64,000 nt of DNA from B10-G9 sp963712165 (GTDB taxonomy: Bacteria > Chloroflexota > Anaerolineae > Anaerolineales > UBA11858), in NCBI GenBank assembly GCA_963712165.1, contig CAVQGY010000001.1:310001-374000 (forward strand). Direction: 5' to 3'. The notes below the pieces were generated by a model. It was given only the letters and a program-made list of their open reading frames with translations. It was not told where the DNA came from and searched no databases. Below, piece after piece: positions 60,803 through 64,000 of the stretch. Made by a program: the position numbers and the translations under genes. The number at the start of each line of letters is the position of its first letter. Positions within the stretch are counted from its first letter, which is position 1.

Positions 60803-60879
60803 GGCGAGCGTAGCTCAGTCGGTAGAGCACCGCACTGTGGATGCGGACGTCGCGGGTTCAAGTCCCGTCGCTCGCCCCA
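60803..60879 (+). tRNA. tRNA-His (anticodon GTG)
   Basis: Cloverleaf with acceptor GCGAGCG (60804-60810) / CGCTCGC (60869-60875), D arm AGCTCAGTCGGTAGAGC, anticodon stem CCGCA/TGCGG with loop CTGTGGA (anticodon GTG at 60837-60839), and T loop GGTTCAAGTCC. The extra 5' G (60803) facing C73 (60876) is the tRNA-His identity element, and CCA (60877-60879) is encoded. Confidence 0.97.
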
Positions 60880-60883
60880 AAAT

Positions 60884-60908
60884 AAAACCGGCCTTTGGGC
60901 CGGTTTTT
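60884..60908 (+). terminator. terminator after tRNA-His
   Basis: AAAACCGGCC / GGCCGGTTTT, 10-bp stem with four-base loop TTTG and T-tail, five bases after the CCA end. Confidence 0.95.
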
Positions 60909-60919
60909 GCTTGAATAAA

Positions 60920-61006
60920 CAGGATGCGGGATCCTTATTCACGCAGGATGCGGGATCCTGAGTTCAAAATGTTGAAGAATATTTCGAGTTTAGGATCCCG
61001 CATCCT
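60920..61006. repeat. GGATCC-containing repeats, left of the SDR gene
   Basis: The unit CAGGATGCGGGATCCT occurs twice in direct order (60920-60935, 60944-60959) and once inverted without its first base (60992-61006). The second and third can pair as a 15-bp perfect stem around a 32-base loop. A matching set lies on the other side of the SDR gene. Confidence 0.85.
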
Positions 61007-61025
61007 ACACGTGCAATACAATCTT

Positions 61026-61829
61026 TCAAAGATCCTGATCCTCAAAGAGATCCCTCTTGGAGATCCCAGCAGTCATGAAACGCCACAATACCTTGGGGGA
61101 AGTCAGCCATTGGATCCTGGCCCCATTTTTCTTGTTTTGGAGGACTCTTTCCGCCAAGAAAGGCGTCACTGTTTCTACCTGGTCCGCCAGGATATTGAAT
61201 ATCCGTCGGGCATTTTCCCATTCTTCCTGGGGGCGGTCACGATAACGCTCCATGATCAGGTCTGTTAGCACCATGCCCGGGCTGAGTGCTCCCACTATGA
61301 TATCCGTGCCTTTGACCTCGGCTGCCAGGTTATCCGATAGATAATTTAACGCTCGTTTGGATGTGCCGTAAAGCGTTAACCCCTCAACACTTCGTCCATC
61401 ACTGCCCAGTCCTTCCATGTTGTAAAGCGCACCATGGCCCTGGTTCTGGAATCCGGCTAGAGCTACCTTTGCGCCATACATGGCACCTGTGATATTGGTC
61501 TGAACCAGTTCCTGGATCGCCTCCGGAGCCAGCTCCCAGAATGCTGATTGGGCCTGGGCGATGCCTGCGTTATTTATCCAAATATCTACACCCCCAAACC
61601 GCGCTGCAGCGAAGTCCCAGAGAGCGACAACCTGGTTATAATCCCCCATATCGCAGGGGGTTCCTGCAATCCTATCCCGGGAATATACCTTCGCCAGCTT
61701 CTCCTGGGCCTGGTCCACACTCTCTTTTACCCTGCCATTGATCACAACCTGAGCCCCCAACCTGAGAAAGTTCTCTGCCAATCCGTACCCAATACCTCGC
61801 GTGCTGCCTGTGATGACAATCGTCTTCAT
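61026..61829 (-). CDS. short-chain dehydrogenase/reductase
   Basis: 267 residues from ATG 61829 (behind GGAG). NAD(P) motif TGSTRGIGYG at the front, NNAG near 90, catalytic Tyr-x3-Lys in LYGTSKRAL near 160 with the preceding Ser/Asp region, and PGMV near 190. Substrate unknown. It stands alone on the minus strand between two repeat sets, with its own short intergenic regions, which suggests it could be a later arrival. Confidence 0.9.
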   Translation of the reverse strand: MKTIVITGSTRGIGYGLAENFLRLGAQVVINGRVKESVDQAQEKLAKVYSRDRIAGTPCDMGDYNQVVALWDFAAARFGGVDIWINNAGIAQAQSAFWELAPEAIQELVQTNITGAMYGAKVALAGFQNQGHGALYNMEGLGSDGRSVEGLTLYGTSKRALNYLSDNLAAEVKGTDIIVGALSPGMVLTDLIMERYRDRPQEEWENARRIFNILADQVETVTPFLAERVLQNKKNGARIQWLTSPKVLWRFMTAGISKRDLFEDQDL

Positions 61830-61879
61830 TTTGCTCCTCAACTCTAGCTGATTATGATCTAGTTTACCTTATTTCCATG

Positions 61880-61955
61880 CAGGATATGGGATCGATGCAG
61901 GATATGGGATCCATTGCATGCAGGATACAGGATCCTTAAAGGATCCTGTATCCTG
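61880..61955. repeat. GGATCC-containing repeats, right of the SDR gene
   Basis: CAGGATATGGGATC at 61880 and 61898, then CAGGATACAGGATCCT (61921-61936) followed after three bases by its exact inverse (61940-61955), a 16-bp perfect hairpin. The unit is a variant of the one on the left side of the SDR gene. Confidence 0.85.
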
Positions 61956-61960
61956 AGGTC

Positions 61961-61989
61961 TTGACGGAGAGATGCTAATAATATATGAT
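61961..61989 (+). promoter_or_regulatory. sigma-70 promoter of the FadR-type regulator gene
   Basis: TTGACG (61961-61966), 17-base spacer, TATGAT (61984-61989), starting six bases after the repeat hairpin. Start expected near 61996. Confidence 0.7.
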
Positions 61990-61993
61990 TAAC

Positions 61994-62004
61994 TTGTCAG
62001 ACCT
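61994..62004 (+). promoter_or_regulatory. candidate FadR-type operator
   Basis: TTGTCAGACCT matches the FadR-subfamily consensus TNGTNNNACNA at all defined positions but the last and covers the predicted start of transcription, as expected for autorepression by the gene downstream. Confidence 0.45.
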
Positions 62005-62028
62005 CTTACCACTCAGGAGTTCTTTCAG

Positions 62029-62721
62029 ATGTCCTTCTCGCCCCCCCAAAGACCTGCCGAATATGCCGAATCTGAACTGCTAAGTGCCATCCTGGATGGT
62101 ACTTTTCCCATTAACAGCAGCCTACCCAGTGAGCGAGACCTTGCTGATCAACTCGGTGTCACCCGCCCCACTCTCCGGGAAGCCCTTCAGCGGCTTGCCC
62201 GCGACGGCTGGCTGGATATCCAACAGGGAAAATCCACCCGGATCAGGGATTACTGGCAGGAGGGCAGCCTGGCTACCTTATCCGCCCTGGCGGCCTCTCC
62301 CCACCACCAATCGCCAGATTTCGTGGCCTATCTTCTGGAGATCCGCCTGCTGCTGGCTCCCACCTATACCAGGCAGGCACTGGAAGCTGAATCCCCCCAA
62401 ATTGTCGAGTTCCTGAAGGGAGCTGAAGGCTTGGACGGGGATCCAGCGGCATTTGCGTTATTTGACTGGCAGCTGCACCACATTCTAACCAGCTTTGCCA
62501 GGAATCCCATTTTCCAGCTGCTGCTCAACGGGTTCCGCGATATCTATGCCCAAATGGGCCAGACTTATTTCTCGTTCGAGGAATGCCGCTCTGAATCCCG
62601 CAAGTTTTATGGCCGCCTGCGGGAATGTGTGGAAGCCACTGACCTGGACTCAGCTGAAGACCTTCTAAGAAAAACCATGCAAGGCAGCCTGGATCTATGG
62701 CTGCGGTTAGGAGCCCAGTAA
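62029..62721 (+). CDS. GntR-family (FadR-type) transcriptional regulator
   Basis: 230 residues: an N-terminal winged HTH (about 10-75; LPSERDLADQLGVTRPTLREAL with the recognition helix, then WLDIQQG wing) and a C-terminal all-helical FCD-like ligand domain (about 90-225). FadR itself binds long-chain acyl-CoA; the ligand here is unknown. The stop overlaps the next start (TAATG), so it is coupled to, and may control, the ether-lipid-type enzyme gene. Confidence 0.9.
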   Translation: MSFSPPQRPAEYAESELLSAILDGTFPINSSLPSERDLADQLGVTRPTLREALQRLARDGWLDIQQGKSTRIRDYWQEGSLATLSALAASPHHQSPDFVAYLLEIRLLLAPTYTRQALEAESPQIVEFLKGAEGLDGDPAAFALFDWQLHHILTSFARNPIFQLLLNGFRDIYAQMGQTYFSFEECRSESRKFYGRLRECVEATDLDSAEDLLRKTMQGSLDLWLRLGAQ

Positions 62722-64000
62722 TGAAGAGATGGCACGGTTGGGGCAATAGCCAGACTGACTATCCACTGACGGATCTTGCCGTGGAATACCTGGAAAATAT
62801 CCTCGGTCCTCTTCCGAGATTGCCTTCCCCGGACCTGCTCTCCACCCTGGGCAAAGTCCCGGAATCCAAGCTGCCCCACCATCCCCTGATTGATATGGAA
62901 CCAGAAACCCGACTGCGCCACGCCAGGGGACAGAGCCTGCCAGATTGGGCCGCTATCCATCACAACCGGGTAGAGACCTTCCCGGATGGGGTCGCCTTCC
63001 CCACCCAGACGGATGACGTGTCTCCTTTGTTATCATTCGCCCGGGAAAATGGCGCCAATATCATCCCCTACGGGGGTGGAACCAGTGTTGTTGGCCATAT
63101 CAATCCCCTGCCTGGTGGAAGACCGAACCTGACGATTTCCCTTGAGAAATTAGACCACCTGATCAAGATCGATGCCCTAAGTCACCTGGCTGAATTTGAA
63201 GCTGGTATTACTGGCCCAGCCCTGGAAGCCGTGCTGGGCACGCACGGGTACACTTTAGGGCATTTCCCTCAATCCTTTGAGTATTCGACCCTGGGAGGCT
63301 GGATCGCCAGCCGATCTTCCGGTCAGCAGTCCTACTATTACGGACGGATCGAGAGATTGTTCGCGGGGGGAGAATTGGTAACACCCCGCGGACAGCTTGT
63401 ACTCCCCTCCTATCCTGCATCAGCAGCCGGTCCCGACCTTCGCGAATGGGTGCTGGGATCAGAAGGACGCCTGGGCATAATCACCAAAGCACAAGTCCGG
63501 ATCAGGCCCAAGCCGAGAAAAGAAGGTTTCTATGGGGTCTTCTTCCCAACCTGGGAGAGCGGATCAGATGCCGTCCGGTCCATAACCCAGTCAGCTGTGC
63601 CAGTCTCCATGCTCCGGCTCAGCAATCCCATCGAAACAGAGACAACCCTGATCCTCTCCGGGAAATCCTGGATCGGCCTGGCTGATCGCGGCTTACGGCT
63701 GATCGGGCAGGGAGATGAGCGCTGCCTGCTGATCTTCGGCGTCACCGGTTCTCCCGGCTTAACTGCCCTGGCCAGGAGGGATACCCGGTCCATATGCAGA
63801 TCCCACGGCGGCGTATTTGTGGGCGAGATCATCGGTCATAGCTGGGAAAAGAACCGCTTCCTCTCCCCATACTTGCGGAACACTCTCTGGGATATCGGTG
63901 TGGCAGTGGATACTTTGGAGACTGCTCTGCCCTGGTCGCAGGTCAAGGATGCATCGCTGGCTATCCCGGAATCGATCAAGAACGGGCTCAGCCAGTTTAA
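62721..64000 (+). CDS. alkylglycerone-phosphate synthase-like FAD oxidase (partial, runs off end)
   Basis: An open frame of 426 codons from ATG 62721 to the window end without a stop. FAD PP-loop motif PYGGGTSVVG near 120, then the family stretch HFPQSFEYSTLGGWIASRSSG near 180 (AGPS/glycolate-oxidase superfamily, with the AGPS-type F-E-x-STLGGW), GSEGRLGIIT near 250. AGPS exchanges the acyl group of acyl-DHAP for a fatty alcohol, the first ether-lipid step; some bacterial relatives have other substrates. The N-terminal MKRWHGWG is typical of this group. About 80-130 residues are likely missing at the C-terminus. Confidence 0.88.
   Translation, partial: MKRWHGWGNSQTDYPLTDLAVEYLENILGPLPRLPSPDLLSTLGKVPESKLPHHPLIDMEPETRLRHARGQSLPDWAAIHHNRVETFPDGVAFPTQTDDVSPLLSFARENGANIIPYGGGTSVVGHINPLPGGRPNLTISLEKLDHLIKIDALSHLAEFEAGITGPALEAVLGTHGYTLGHFPQSFEYSTLGGWIASRSSGQQSYYYGRIERLFAGGELVTPRGQLVLPSYPASAAGPDLREWVLGSEGRLGIITKAQVRIRPKPRKEGFYGVFFPTWESGSDAVRSITQSAVPVSMLRLSNPIETETTLILSGKSWIGLADRGLRLIGQGDERCLLIFGVTGSPGLTALARRDTRSICRSHGGVFVGEIIGHSWEKNRFLSPYLRNTLWDIGVAVDTLETALPWSQVKDASLAIPESIKNGLSQF

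Noticed and set aside
60920..61955. CRISPR array
   Set aside because: Repeats are short, variable, irregularly spaced, in both orientations and interrupted by a gene; no cas genes.
62731..62746. Second sigma-54 promoter (TGGCAC followed by GGGGC)
   Set aside because: It lies inside a coding frame and lacks TTGC at the required spacing.

Overview
The window looks like a chromosomal segment of an anaerobic Chloroflexota bacterium, most likely class Anaerolineae. This is inferred from the gene mix: an LpxL/PatA-like acyltransferase without lipid A genes, Flp pilus parts, an RpoN with a zinc-ribbon insert, an Asp-type MurA and an Hdr/MetFV redox cluster. No ribosomal marker is present, so the placement is an inference. 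GC is near 50 percent and about 90 percent is coding. No CRISPR array, prophage or insertion sequence was seen.

Region 1 (1-16.1 kb) is mostly housekeeping: murA, an aminotransferase next to ATP-dependent PEP carboxykinase, hflX, an M28 peptidase lipoprotein, an L,D-transpeptidase, a 46-residue Flp pilin too short for normal gene calling, an RlmI-type rRNA methyltransferase and ligA. Inside it is a self-contained sigma-54 module: rpoN, a PAS-GAF-PAS histidine kinase and an NtrC-family activator that ends before any DNA-binding domain. A textbook -24/-12 promoter precedes rpoN itself.

Region 2 (16.2-24.4 kb) is the most unusual accessory stretch. A DUF2207-type membrane protein ends in a Cys-Ala repeat tail with seven cysteines. 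It is followed 5 bases later by a PqqD-radical SAM-SPASM protein. Then come a CDP-alcohol phosphatidyltransferase, a lysophospholipid acyltransferase, a PAP2 phosphatase, a nitroreductase, a second PqqD-radical SAM paralogue that has lost all cluster cysteines, and a methyltransferase. A modification system acting on the Cys-Ala tail is a testable guess.

Region 3 (24.5-33.2 kb) holds an HD hydrolase with a MazG pyrophosphohydrolase, a PspC/LiaF-like envelope-stress cluster, cpaF, a histone-deacetylase-family hydrolase, an alpha/beta hydrolase, a TPR protein and a thioredoxin-VKOR fusion.

Region 4 (33.2-58.1 kb) is an energy-metabolism block: hypABFCDE for [NiFe]-hydrogenase maturation (no hydrogenase here), then two tandem copies of a giant HdrA-HdrA fusion plus mvhD, separated by a response regulator and a cNMP-domain kinase, and then metV, metF and an hdrC-hdrB fusion. 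Together these supply every subunit type of an acetogen-style flavin-based bifurcating methylene-H4F reductase (MetFV-HdrABC-MvhD). Both mvhD genes contain an in-frame UGA at a conserved Cys position, each followed at the same distance by an identical hairpin: they are selenoprotein genes that standard annotation would split. The first HdrA fusion carries an apparent one-base frameshift. A serine-synthesis cluster (aminotransferase, serA, DUF1015) follows and could feed C1 units to the same pathway.

Region 5 (58.2-64 kb) has a lipoprotein, a small conserved protein, hisS followed directly by its own substrate tRNA-His (with its own promoter inside hisS), an SDR gene bracketed by GGATCC-containing inverted repeats, a FadR-type regulator and a truncated alkylglycerone-phosphate-synthase-like gene running off the end.
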